Positions 23,141-36,800 of a stretch of DNA of 64,000 nucleotides are shown here, piece by piece. The notes beneath the pieces are model-generated. The model was not told the origin of the DNA, searched no databases, and saw only the letters and a list, made by a program, of their open reading frames with translations. Both the position numbers and the translations under genes were made by a program. Source of the stretch: Hippasteria phrygiana (lineage: Eukaryota > Echinodermata > Asteroidea > Valvatida > Goniasteridae); contig JAZGUH010000069.1 in the NCBI GenBank assembly GCA_037893225.1, positions 62,001 through 126,000 on the forward strand. The letters are read 5' to 3'. Positions within the stretch are counted from its first letter, which is position 1. Every line of letters begins with the position of its first letter.

Positions 23141-26100
23141 TTATGAATGAGTAAAGCAAGTCCATACCCCAGGGAATTTGACATGCATGGAGCAATAAAT
23201 AGACGGTAACATGTACACAGATGTTGGCCGGAAAGAAAATAAACATTGCGAGGTTTGACTTTTCTCCACAAGTGTTAACTCTAAGAAGCCGCCGATAATT
23301 GCAACATGTAGCGCCAGATCTAAGCTATCCATACATGTCAAAATTACTGTATTTGGTTGATATTTCATGCAATTATGAATGAGTAAAGCAAGTCCATACC
23401 CCAGGGAATTTGACATGCATGGAGCAATAAATAGACGGTAACATGTACACAGATGTTGGCCGGAAAGAAAATAAACATTGCGAGGTTTGACTTTTCTCCA
23501 CAAGTGTTAACTCTAAGAAGCCGCCGATAATTGCAACATGTAGCGCCAGATCTAAGCTATCCATACATGTCAAAATTACTGTATTTGGTTGATATTTCAT
23601 GCAATTATGAATGAGTAAAGCAAGTCCATACCCCAGGGAATTTGACAGGCATGGAGCAATAAATAGACGGTAACATGTACACAGATGTTGGCCGGAAAGA
23701 AAATAAACATTGCGAGGTTTGACTTTTCTCCACAAGTGTTAACTCTAAGAAGCCGCCGATAATTGCAACATGTAGCGCCAGATCTAAGCTATCCATACAT
23801 GTCAAAATTACTGAATTTGGTTGATATTTCATGCAATTATGAATGAGTAAAGCAAGTCCATACCCCAGGGAATTTGACATGCATGGAGCAATAAATAGAC
23901 GGTAACATGTACACAGATGGTGGCCGGGAAGAAAATAAACATTGCGAGGTTTGAATTTTCTCCACAAGTGTTAACTCTAAGAAGCCGCCGATAATTGCAA
24001 CATGTAGCGCCAGATCTAAGCTATCCATACATGTCAAAATTACTGAATTTGGTTGATATTTCATGCAATTATGAATGAGTAAAGCAAGTCCATACCCCAG
24101 GGAATTTGACATGCATGGAGCAATAAATAGACGGTAACATGTACACAGATGTTGGCCGGAAAGAAAATAAACATTGCGAGGTTTGAATTTTCTCCACAAG
24201 TGTTAACTCTAAGAAGCCGCCGAAAATTGCAACATGTAGCGCCAGATCTAAGCTATCCATACATGTCAAAATTACTGAATTTGGTTGATATTTCATGCAA
24301 TTATGAATGAGTAAAGCAAGTCCATACCCCAGGGAATTTGACATGCATGGAGCAATAAATAGACGGTAACATGTACACAGATGTTGGCCGGAAAGAAAAT
24401 AAACATTGCGAGGTTTGACTTTTCTCCACAAGTGTTAACTCTAAGAAGCCGCCGATAATTGCAACATGTAGCGCCAGATCTAAGCTATCCATACATGTCA
24501 AAATTACTGAATTTGGTTGATATTTCATGCAATTATGAATGAGTAAAGCAAGTCCATACCCCAGGGAATTTGACATGCATGGAGCAATAAATAGACGGTA
24601 ACATGTACACAGATGTTGGCCGGAAAGAAAATAAACATTGCGAGGTTTGACTTTTCTCCACAAGTGTTAACTCTAAGAAGCCGCCGATAATTGCAACATG
24701 TAGCGCCAGATCTAAGCTATCCATACATGTCAAAATTACTGAATTTGGTTGATATTTCATGCAATTATGAATGAGTAAAGCAAGTCCATACCCCAGGAAA
24801 TTTGACAGGCATGGAGCAATAAATAGACGGTAACATGTACACAGATGTTGGCCGGAAAGAAAATAAACATTGCGAGGTTTGACTTTTCTCCACAAGTGTT
24901 AACTCTAAGAAGCCGCCGATAATTGCAACATGTAGCGCCAGATCTAAGCTATCCATACATGTCAAAATTACTGTATTTGGTTGATATTTCATGCAATTAT
25001 GAATGAGTAAAGCAAGTCCATACCCCAGGGAATTTGACAGGCATGGAGCAATAAATAGACGGTAACATGTACACAGATGTTGGCCGGAAAGAAAATAAAC
25101 ATTGCGAGGTTTGACTTTTCTCCACAAGTGTTAACTCTAAGAAGCCGCCGATAATTGCAACATGTAGCGCCAGATCTAAGCTATCCATACATGTCAAAAT
25201 TACTGAATTTGGTTGATATTTCATGCAATTATGAATGAGTAAAGCAAGTCCATACCCCAGGGAATTTGACATGCATGGAGCAATAAATAGACGGTAACAT
25301 GTACACAGATGGTGGCCGGGAAGAAAATAAACATTGCGAGGTTTGAATTTTCTCCACAAGTGTTAACTCTAAGAAGCCGCCGATAATTGCAACATGTAGC
25401 GCCAGATCTAAGCTATCCATACATGTCAAAATTACTGTATTTGGTTGATATTTCATGCAATTATGAATGAGTAAAGCAAGTCCATACCCCAGGGAATTTG
25501 ACAGGCATGGAGCAATAAATAGACGGTAACATGTACACAGATGTTGGCCGGAAAGAAAATAAACATTGCGAGGTTTGACTTTTCTCCACAAGTGTTAACT
25601 CTAAGAAGCCGCCGATAATTGCAACATGTAGCGCCAGATCTAAGCTATCCATACATGTCAAAATTACTGAATTTGGTTGATATTTCATGCAATTATGAAT
25701 GAGTAAAGCAAGTCCATACCCCAGGGAATTTGACATGCATGGAGCAATAAATAGACGGTAACATGTACACAGATGGTGGCCGGGAAGAAAATAAACATTG
25801 CGAGGTTTGAATTTTCTCCACAAGTGTTAACTCTAAGAAGCCGCCGATAATTGCAACATGTAGCGCCAGATCTAAGCTATCCATACATGTCAAAATTACT
25901 GAATTTGGTTGATATTTCATGCAATTATGAATGAGTAAAGCAAGTCCATACCCCAGGGAATTTGACATGCATGGAGCAATAAATAGACGGTAACATGTAC
26001 ACAGATGTTGGCCGGAAAGAAAATAAACATTGCGAGGTTTGAATTTTCTCCACAAGTGTTAACTCTAAGAAGCCGCCGAAAATTGCAACATGTAGCGCCA

Positions 26101-26852
26101 GATCTAAGCTATCCATACATGTCAAAATTACTGAATTTGGTTGATATTTCATGCAATTATGAATGAGTAAAGCAAGTCCATACCCCAGGGAATTTGACAT
26201 GCATGGAGCAATAAATAGACGGTAACATGTACACAGATGTTGGCCGGAAAGAAAATAAACATTGCGAGGTTTGACTTTTCTCCACAAGTGTTAACTCTAA
26301 GAAGCCGCCGATAATTGCAACATGTAGCGCCAGATCTAAGCTATCCATACATGTCAAAATTACTGTATTTGGTTGATATTTCATGCAATTATGAATGAGT
26401 AAAGCAAGTCCATACCCCAGGGAATCTGACATGCATGGAGCAATAAATAGACGGTAACATGTACACAGATGTTGGCCGGAAAGAAAATAAACATTGCGAG
26501 GTTTGACTTTTCTCCACAAGTGTTAACTCTAAGAAGCCGCCGATAATTGCAACATGTAGCGCCAGATCTAAGCTATCCATACATGTCAAAATTACTGTAT
26601 TTGGTTGATATTTCATGCAATTATGAATGAGTAAAGCAAGTCCATACCCCAGGGAATTTGACAGGCATGGAGCAATAAATAGACGGTAACATGTACACAG
26701 ATGTTGGCCGGAAAGAAAATAAACATTGCGAGGTTTGACTTTTCTCCACAAGTGTTAACTCTAAGAAGCCGCCGATAATTGCAACATGTAGCGCCAGATC
26801 TAAGCTATCCATACATGTCAAAATTACTGAATTTGGTTGATATTTCATGCAA
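23141..26852. repeat. Segment duplicated about 10.7 kb downstream (left copy)
   Basis: Order cT-cT-cG-q0-a1-c0-c0-cGT(A34)-cG-qT-cG-q0-a1-cT-cT-cG. It matches 33811-37754, with a spacing of 10,670 bp for the first part and 10,902 bp after the cGT unit, where this copy is one unit shorter. With HOR copy A in front, the paralogous stretch covers about 5.8 kb. The C38 change at 26426 is private to this side of the pair. Confidence 0.8.
24765..24996. repeat. Chimeric unit cG(A34)/r4T, product of a one-unit deletion
   Basis: The left part has A34 (24798), G44 and the standard cassette, as in the cG(A34) units at 35435, 44947 and 63275. The right part has T210, as in the r4T units that directly follow those three. 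The corresponding place in the paralogous segment (35435-35898) has both units. The simplest reading is an in-register exchange between unit bases 76 and 210 that removed exactly one repeat length. A point change A210T in a cG(A34) unit plus separate loss of r4T is possible but needs two events. Confidence 0.7.
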
Positions 26853-27780
26853 TTATGAATGAGTAAAGCAAGTCCATACCCCAGGGAATTTGACATGCAT
26901 GGAGCAATAAATAGACGGTAACATGTACACAGATGTTGGCCGGAAAGAAAATAAACATTGCGAGGTTTGACTTTTCTCCACAAGTGTTAACTCTAAGAAG
27001 CCGCCGATAATTGCAACATGTAGCGCCAGATCTAAGCTATCCATACATGTCAAAATTACTGTATTTGGTTGATATTTCATGCAATTATGAATGAGTAAAG
27101 CAAGTCCATACCCCAGGGAATTTGACATGCATGGAGCAATAAATAGACGGTAACATGTACACAGATGTTGGCCGGAAAGAAAATAAACATTGCGAGGTTT
27201 GACTTTTCTCCACAAGTGTTAACTCTAAGAAGCCGCCGATAATTGCAACATGTAGCGCCAGATCTAAGCTATCCATACATGTCAAAATTACTGTATTTGG
27301 TTGATATTTCATGCAATTATGAATGAGTAAAGCAAGTCCATACCCCAGGGAATTTGACATGCATGGAGCAATAAATAGACGGTAACATGTACACAGATGT
27401 TGGCCGGAAAGAAAATAAACATTGCGAGGTTTGACTTTTCTCCACAAGTGTTAACTCTAAGAAGCCGCCGATAATTGCAACATGTAGCGCCAGATCTAAG
27501 CTATCCATACATGTCAAAATTACTGAATTTGGTTGATATTTCATGCAATTATGAATGAGTAAAGCAAGTCCATACCCCAGGGAATTTGACAGGCATGGAG
27601 CAATAAATAGACGGTAACATGTACACAGATGTTGGCCGGAAAGAAAATAAACATTGCGAGGTTTGAATTTTCTCCACAAGTGTTAACTCTAAGAAGCCGC
27701 CGAAAATTGCAACATGTAGCGCCAGATCTAAGCTATCCATACATGTCAAAATTACTGAATTTGGTTGATATTTCATGCAA
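26157..27780. repeat. Seven-unit (1,624-bp) tandem duplication, first copy
   Basis: Order cT-cT(C38)-cG-cT-cT-c0-aG. The rare C38 change at 26426 recurs at 28050, exactly 1,624 bp on. The final aG unit (27549: G44, A119, A156) differs from the last unit of the second copy, which is plain cG. Confidence 0.85.
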
Positions 27781-29404
27781 TTATGAATGAGTAAAGCAAG
27801 TCCATACCCCAGGGAATTTGACATGCATGGAGCAATAAATAGACGGTAACATGTACACAGATGTTGGCCGGAAAGAAAATAAACATTGCGAGGTTTGACT
27901 TTTCTCCACAAGTGTTAACTCTAAGAAGCCGCCGATAATTGCAACATGTAGCGCCAGATCTAAGCTATCCATACATGTCAAAATTACTGTATTTGGTTGA
28001 TATTTCATGCAATTATGAATGAGTAAAGCAAGTCCATACCCCAGGGAATCTGACATGCATGGAGCAATAAATAGACGGTAACATGTACACAGATGTTGGC
28101 CGGAAAGAAAATAAACATTGCGAGGTTTGACTTTTCTCCACAAGTGTTAACTCTAAGAAGCCGCCGATAATTGCAACATGTAGCGCCAGATCTAAGCTAT
28201 CCATACATGTCAAAATTACTGTATTTGGTTGATATTTCATGCAATTATGAATGAGTAAAGCAAGTCCATACCCCAGGGAATTTGACAGGCATGGAGCAAT
28301 AAATAGACGGTAACATGTACACAGATGTTGGCCGGAAAGAAAATAAACATTGCGAGGTTTGACTTTTCTCCACAAGTGTTAACTCTAAGAAGCCGCCGAT
28401 AATTGCAACATGTAGCGCCAGATCTAAGCTATCCATACATGTCAAAATTACTGAATTTGGTTGATATTTCATGCAATTATGAATGAGTAAAGCAAGTCCA
28501 TACCCCAGGGAATTTGACATGCATGGAGCAATAAATAGACGGTAACATGTACACAGATGTTGGCCGGAAAGAAAATAAACATTGCGAGGTTTGACTTTTC
28601 TCCACAAGTGTTAACTCAAAGAAGCCGCCGATAATTGCAACATGTAGCGCCAGATCTAAGCTATCCATACATGTCAAAATTACTGTATTTGGTTGATATT
28701 TCATGCAATTATGAATGAGTAAAGCAAGTCCATACCCCAGGGAATTTGACATGCATGGAGCAATAAATAGACGGTAACATGTACACAGATGTTGGCCGGA
28801 AAGAAAATAAACATTGCGAGGTTTGACTTTTCTCCACAAGTGTTAACTCTAAGAAGCCGCCGATAATTGCAACATGTAGCGCCAGATCTAAGCTATCCAT
28901 ACATGTCAAAATTACTGTATTTGGTTGATATTTCATGCAATTATGAATGAGTAAAGCAAGTCCATACCCCAGGGAATTTGACATGCATGGAGCAATAAAT
29001 AGACGGTAACATGTACACAGATGTTGGCCGGAAAGAAAATAAACATTGCGAGGTTTGACTTTTCTCCACAAGTGTTAACTCTAAGAAGCCGCCGATAATT
29101 GCAACATGTAGCGCCAGATCTAAGCTATCCATACATGTCAAAATTACTGAATTTGGTTGATATTTCATGCAATTATGAATGAGTAAAGCAAGTCCATACC
29201 CCAGGGAATTTGACAGGCATGGAGCAATAAATAGACGGTAACATGTACACAGATGTTGGCCGGAAAGAAAATAAACATTGCGAGGTTTGACTTTTCTCCA
29301 CAAGTGTTAACTCTAAGAAGCCGCCGATAATTGCAACATGTAGCGCCAGATCTAAGCTATCCATACATGTCAAAATTACTGAATTTGGTTGATATTTCAT
29401 GCAA
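27781..29404. repeat. Seven-unit (1,624-bp) tandem duplication, second copy
   Basis: Order cT-cT(C38)-cG-cT-cT-c0-cG. It shares C38 (28050) with the first copy and has a private T-to-A change at 28618. It is followed at 29405 by an r5 unit that leads into nine-unit HOR copy B. Confidence 0.85.
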
Positions 29405-29636
29405 TTATGAATGAGTAAAGCAAGTCCATACCCCAGGGAATTTGACAGGCATGGAGCAATAAATAAAAGGTAATCTGCACACAGATGTTGGCCGGAAAGA
29501 AAATAAACATTGCGAGGTTTGACTTTTCTCCACAAGTGTTAACTCTAAGAAGCCGCCGATAATTGCAACATGTAGCGCCAGATCTAAGCTATCCATACAT
29601 GTCAAAATTACTGAATTTGGTTGATATTTCATGCAA

Positions 29637-31723
29637 TTATGAATGAGTAAAGCAAGTCCATACCCCAGGGAATTTGACATGCATGGAGCAATAAATAGAC
29701 GGTAACATGTACACAGATGTTGGCCGGAAAGAAAATAAACATTGCGAGGTTTGACTTTTCTCCACAAGTGTTAACTCTAAGAAGCCGCCGATAATTGCAA
29801 CATGTAGCGCCAGATCTAAGCTATCCATACATGTCAAAATTACTGAATTTGGTTGATATTTCATGCAATTATGAATGAGTAAAGCAAGTCCATACCCCAG
29901 GGAATTTGACAGGCATGGAGCAATAAATAAAAGGTAATCTGTACACAGATGTTGGCCGGAAAGAAAATAAACATTGCGAGGTTTGACTTTTCTCCACAAG
30001 TGTTAACTCTAAGAAGCCGCCGATAATTGCAACATGTAGCGCCAGATCTAAGCTATCCATACATGTCAAAATTACTGTATTTGGTTGATATTTCATGCAA
30101 TTATGAATGAGTAAAGCAAGTCCATACCCCAGGGAATTTGACATGCATGGAGCAATAAATAGACGGTAACATGTACACAGATGTTGGCCGGAAAGAAAAT
30201 AAACATTGCGAGGTTTGACTTTTCTCCACAAGTGTTAACTCTAAGAAGCCGCCGATAATTGCAACATGTAGCGCCAGATCTAAGCTATCCATACATGTCA
30301 AAATTACTGAATTTGGTTGATATTTCATGCAATTATGAATGAGTAAAGCAGGTCCATACCCCAGGGAATTTGACAGGCATGGAGCAATAAATAAAAGGTA
30401 ATCTGCACACAGATGTTGGCCGGAAAGAAAATAAACATTGCGAGGTTTGAATTTTCTCCACAAGTGTTAACTCTAAGAAGCCGCCGATAATTGCAACATG
30501 TAGCGCCAGATCTAAGCTATCCATACATGTCAAAATTACTGTATTTGGTTGATATTTCATGCAATTATGAATGAGTAAAGCAAGTCCATACCCAGGGAAT
30601 TTGACATGCATGGAGCAATAAATAAACGGTAACATGTACACAGATGTTGGCCGGAAAGAAAATAAACATTGCGAGGTTTGACTTTTCTCCACAAGTGTTA
30701 ACTCTAAGAAGCCGCCGATAATTGCAACATGTAGCGCCAGATCTAAGCTATCCATACATGTCAAAATTACTGTATTTGGTTGATATTTCATGCAATTATG
30801 AATGAGTAAAGCAAGTCCATACCCCAGGGAATTTGACAGGCATGGAGCAATAAATAGACGGTAACATGTACACAGATGTTGGCCGGAAAGAAAATAAACA
30901 TTGCGAGGTTTGACTTTTCTCCACAAGTGTTAACTCTAAGAAGCCGCCGATAATTGCAACATGTAGCGCCAGATCTAAGCTATCCATACATGTCAAAATT
31001 ACTGAATTTGGTTGATATTTCATGCAATTATGAATGAGTAAAGCAAGTCCATACCCCAGGGAATTTGACATGCATGGAGCAATAAATAGACGGTAACATG
31101 TACACAGATGGTGGCCGGGAAGAAAATAAACATTGCGAGGTTTGAATTTTCTCCACAAGTGTTAACTCTAAGAAGCCGCCGATAATTGCAACATGTAGCG
31201 CCAGATCTAAGCTATCCATACATGTCAAAATTACTGAATTTGGTTGATATTTCATGCAATTATGAATGAGTAAAGCAAGTCCATACCCCAGGGAATTTGA
31301 CATGCATGGAGCAATAAATAGACGGTAACATGTACACAGATGTTGGCCGGAAAGAAAATAAACATTGCGAGGTTTGAATTTTCTCCACAAGTGTTAACTC
31401 TAAGAAGCCGCCGAAAATTGCAACATGTAGCGCCAGATCTAAGCTATCCATACATGTCAAAATTACTGAATTTGGTTGATATTTCATGCAATTATGAATG
31501 AGTAAAGCAAGTCCATACCCCAGGGAATTTGACATGCATGGAGCAATAAATAGACGGTAACATGTACACAGATGTTGTCCGGAAAGAAAATAAACATTGC
31601 GAGGTTTGACTTTTCTCCACAAGTGTTAACTCTAAGAAGCCGCCGATAATTGCAACATGTAGCGCCAGATCTAAGCTATCCATACATGTCAAAATTACTG
31701 AATTTGGTTGATATTTCATGCAA
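29637..31723. repeat. Nine-unit HOR (2,087 bp), copy B
   Basis: Same class order as copy A, 8,583 bp downstream (36 x 232 + 231), and preceded like copy A by an r5 unit (29405). It carries G19 at 30351 in its w5 unit and T87 at 31578. It is directly followed by copy C, forming a two-copy tandem. Confidence 0.9.
30565..30795. repeat. 231-bp unit (1-base deletion), copy B
   Basis: Same three-C run at 30591-30593 and same A62 change as the unit at 21982. Its position in the nine-unit HOR is identical, so the deletion is inherited by duplication and is not an independent event or a sequencing error. Confidence 0.95.
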
Positions 31724-33810
31724 TTATGAATGAGTAAAGCAAGTCCATACCCCAGGGAATTTGACATGCATGGAGCAATAAATAGACGGTAACATGTACA
31801 CAGATGTTGGCCGGAAAGAAAATAAACATTGCGAGGTTTGACTTTTCTCCACAAGTGTTAACTCTAAGAAGCCGCCGATAATTGCAACATGTAGCGCCAG
31901 ATCTAAGCTATCCATACATGTCAAAATTACTGAATTTGGTTGATATTTCATGCAATTATGAATGAGTAAAGCAAGTCCATACCCCAGGGAATTTGACAGG
32001 CATGGAGCAATAAATAAAAGGTAATCTGTACACAGATGTTGGCCGGAAAGAAAATAAACATTGCGAGGTTTGACTTTTCTCCACAAGTGTTAACTCTAAG
32101 AAGCCGCCGATAATTGCAACATGTAGCGCCAGATCTAAGCTATCCATACATGTCAAAATTACTGTATTTGGTTGATATTTCATGCAATTATGAATGAGTA
32201 AAGCAAGTCCATACCCCAGGGAATTTGACATGCATGGAGCAATAAATAGACGGTAACATGTACACAGATGTTGGCCGGAAAGAAAATAAACATTGCGAGG
32301 TTTGACTTTTCTCCACAAGTGTTAACTCTAAGAAGCCGCCGATAATTGCAACATGTAGCGCCAGATCTAAGCTATCCATACATGTCAAAATTACTGAATT
32401 TGGTTGATATTTCATGCAATTATGAATGAGTAAAGCAGGTCCATACCCCAGGGAATTTGACAGGCATGGAGCAATAAATAAAAGGTAATCTGCACACAGA
32501 TGTTGGCCGGAAAGAAAATAAACATTGCGAGGTTTGAATTTTCTCCACAAGTGTTAACTCTAAGAAGCCGCCGATAATTGCAACATGTAGCGCCAGATCT
32601 AAGCTATCCATACATGTCAAAATTACTGTATTTGGTTGATATTTCATGCAATTATGAATGAGTAAAGCAAGTCCATACCCAGGGAATTTGACATGCATGG
32701 AGCAATAAATAAACGGTAACATGTACACAGATGTTGGCCGGAAAGAAAATAAACATTGCGAGGTTTGACTTTTCTCCACAAGTGTTAACTCTAAGAAGCC
32801 GCCGATAATTGCAACATGTAGCGCCAGATCTAAGCTATCCATACATGTCAAAATTACTGTATTTGGTTGATATTTCATGCAATTATGAATGAGTAAAGCA
32901 AGTCCATACCCCAGGGAATTTGACAGGCATGGAGCAATAAATAGACGGTAACATGTACACAGATGTTGGCCGGAAAGAAAATAAACATTGCGAGGTTTGA
33001 CTTTTCTCCACAAGTGTTAACTCTAAGAAGCCGCCGATAATTGCAACATGTAGCGCCAGATCTAAGCTATCCATACATGTCAAAATTACTGAATTTGGTT
33101 GATATTTCATGCAATTATGAATGAGTAAAGCAAGTCCATACCCCAGGGAATTTGACATGCATGGAGCAATAAATAGACGGTAACATGTACACAGATGGTG
33201 GCCGGGAAGAAAATAAACATTGCGAGGTTTGAATTTTCTCCACAAGTGTTAACTCTAAGAAGCCGCCGATAATTGCAACATGTAGCGCCAGATCTAAGCT
33301 ATCCATACATGTCAAAATTACTGAATTTGGTTGATATTTCATGCAATTATGAATGAGTAAAGCAAGTCCATACCCCAGGGAATTTGACATGCATGGAGCA
33401 ATAAATAGACGGTAACATGTACACAGATGTTGGCCGGAAAGAAAATAAACATTGCGAGGTTTGAATTTTCTCCACAAGTGTTAACTCTAAGAAGCCGCCG
33501 AAAATTGCAACATGTAGCGCCAGATCTAAGCTATCCATACATGTCAAAATTACTGAATTTGGTTGATATTTCATGCAATTATGAATGAGTAAAGCAAGTC
33601 CATACCCCAGGGAATTTGACATGCATGGAGCAATAAATAGACGGTAACATGTACACAGATGTTGTCCGGAAAGAAAATAAACATTGCGAGGTTTGACTTT
33701 TCTCCACAAGTGTTAACTCTAAGAAGCCGCCGATAATTGCAACATGTAGCGCCAGATCTAAGCTATCCATACATGTCAAAATTACTGAATTTGGTTGATA
33801 TTTCATGCAA
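31724..33810. repeat. Nine-unit HOR (2,087 bp), copy C
   Basis: Tandem partner of copy B at exactly 2,087 bp, with G19 at 32438 and T87 at 33665. It is followed by cT-cT-cG-q0-a1-c0-c0, the same order that follows copy A. The B/C tandem therefore formed inside a segment already duplicated from the copy A neighbourhood, or the reverse. Confidence 0.9.
32652..32882. repeat. 231-bp unit (1-base deletion), copy C
   Basis: Same three-C run at 32678-32680 and the same neighbours as the other two 231-bp units. Together they are the only indels found in the 275 full units. Confidence 0.95.
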
Positions 33811-36800
33811 TTATGAATGAGTAAAGCAAGTCCATACCCCAGGGAATTTGACATGCATGGAGCAATAAATAGACGGTAACATGTACACAGATGTTGGCCG
33901 GAAAGAAAATAAACATTGCGAGGTTTGACTTTTCTCCACAAGTGTTAACTCTAAGAAGCCGCCGATAATTGCAACATGTAGCGCCAGATCTAAGCTATCC
34001 ATACATGTCAAAATTACTGTATTTGGTTGATATTTCATGCAATTATGAATGAGTAAAGCAAGTCCATACCCCAGGGAATTTGACATGCATGGAGCAATAA
34101 ATAGACGGTAACATGTACACAGATGTTGGCCGGAAAGAAAATAAACATTGCGAGGTTTGACTTTTCTCCACAAGTGTTAACTCTAAGAAGCCGCCGATAA
34201 TTGCAACATGTAGCGCCAGATCTAAGCTATCCATACATGTCAAAATTACTGTATTTGGTTGATATTTCATGCAATTATGAATGAGTAAAGCAAGTCCATA
34301 CCCCAGGGAATTTGACAGGCATGGAGCAATAAATAGACGGTAACATGTACACAGATGTTGGCCGGAAAGAAAATAAACATTGCGAGGTTTGACTTTTCTC
34401 CACAAGTGTTAACTCTAAGAAGCCGCCGATAATTGCAACATGTAGCGCCAGATCTAAGCTATCCATACATGTCAAAATTACTGAATTTGGTTGATATTTC
34501 ATGCAATTATGAATGAGTAAAGCAAGTCCATACCCCAGGGAATTTGACATGCATGGAGCAATAAATAGACGGTTACATGTACACAGATGGTGGCCGGGAA
34601 GAAAATAAACATTGCGAGGTTTGAATTTTCTCCACAAGTGTTAACTCTAAGAAGCCGCCGATAATTGCAACATGTAGCGCCAGATCTAAGCTATCCATAC
34701 ATGTCAAAATTACTGAATTTGGTTGATATTTCATGCAATTATGAATGAGTAAAGCAAGTCCATACCCCAGGGAATTTGACATGCATGGAGCAATAAATAG
34801 ACGGTAACATGTACACAGATGTTGGCCGGAAAGAAAATAAACATTGCGAGGTTTGAATTTTCTCCACAAGTGTTAACTCTAAGAAGCCGCCGAAAATTGC
34901 AACATGTAGCGCCAGATCTAAGCTATCCATACATGTCAAAATTACTGAATTTGGTTGATATTTCATGCAATTATGAATGAGTAAAGCAAGTCCATACCCC
35001 AGGGAATTTGACATGCATGGAGCAATAAATAGACGGTAACATGTACACAGATGTTGGCCGGAAAGAAAATAAACATTGCGAGGTTTGACTTTTCTCCACA
35101 AGTGTTAACTCTAAGAAGCCGCCGATAATTGCAACATGTAGCGCCAGATCTAAGCTATCCATACATGTCAAAATTACTGAATTTGGTTGATATTTCATGC
35201 AATTATGAATGAGTAAAGCAAGTCCATACCCCAGGGAATTTGACATGCATGGAGCAATAAATAGACGGTAACATGTACACAGATGTTGGCCGGAAAGAAA
35301 ATAAACATTGCGAGGTTTGACTTTTCTCCACAAGTGTTAACTCTAAGAAGCCGCCGATAATTGCAACATGTAGCGCCAGATCTAAGCTATCCATACATGT
35401 CAAAATTACTGAATTTGGTTGATATTTCATGCAATTATGAATGAGTAAAGCAAGTCCATACCCCAGGAAATTTGACAGGCATGGAGCAATAAATAGACGG
35501 TAACATGTACACAGATGTTGGCCGGAAAGAAAATAAACATTGCGAGGTTTGACTTTTCTCCACAAGTGTTAACTCTAAGAAGCCGCCGATAATTGCAACA
35601 TGTAGCGCCAGATCTAAGCTATCCATACATGTCAAAATTACTGAATTTGGTTGATATTTCATGCAATTATGAATGAGTAAAGCAAGTCCATACCCCAGGG
35701 AATTTGACAGGCATGGAGCAATAAATAAAAGGTAATCTGTACACAGATGTTGGCCGGAAAGAAAATAAACATTGCGAGGTTTGACTTTTCTCCACAAGTG
35801 TTAACTCTAAGAAGCCGCCGATAATTGCAACATGTAGCGCCAGATCTAAGCTATCCATACATGTCAAAATTACTGTATTTGGTTGATATTTCATGCAATT
35901 ATGAATGAGTAAAGCAAGTCCATACCCCAGGGAATTTGACAGGCATGGAGCAATAAATAGACGGTAACATGTACACAGATGTTGGCCGGAAAGAAAATAA
36001 ACATTGCGAGGTTTGACTTTTCTCCACAAGTGTTAACTCTAAGAAGCCGCCGATAATTGCAACATGTAGCGCCAGATCTAAGCTATCCATACATGTCAAA
36101 ATTACTGAATTTGGTTGATATTTCATGCAATTATGAATGAGTAAAGCAAGTCCATACCCCAGGGAATTTGACATGCATGGAGCAATAAATAGACGGTAAC
36201 ATGTACACAGATGGTGGCCGGGAAGAAAATAAACATTGCGAGGTTTGAATTTTCTCCACAAGTGTTAACTCTAAGAAGCCGCCGATAATTGCAACATGTA
36301 GCGCCAGATCTAAGCTATCCATACATGTCAAAATTACTGTATTTGGTTGATATTTCATGCAATTATGAATGAGTAAAGCAAGTCCATACCCCAGGGAATT
36401 TGACAGGCATGGAGCAATAAATAGACGGTAACATGTACACAGATGTTGGCCGGAAAGAAAATAAACATTGCGAGGTTTGACTTTTCTCCACAAGTGTTAA
36501 CTCTAAGAAGCCGCCGATAATTGCAACATGTAGCGCCAGATCTAAGCTATCCATACATGTCAAAATTACTGAATTTGGTTGATATTTCATGCAATTATGA
36601 ATGAGTAAAGCAAGTCCATACCCCAGGGAATTTGACATGCATGGAGCAATAAATAAACGGTAACATGTACACAGATGGTGGCCGGGAAGAAAATAAACAT
36701 TGCGAGGTTTGAATTTTCTCCACAAGTGTTAACTCTAAGAAGCCGCCGATAATTGCAACATGTAGCGCCAGATCTAAGCTATCCATACATGTCAAAATTA

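Noticed and set aside
34573..34869. Shortened frames at 34573-34869 (98 codons) and 62347-62574 (75 codons) as possible broken genes
   Set aside because: They result from single changes (T68 at 34574, C at 62591) creating stops in a frame that is not a gene, so they are not pseudogenes.
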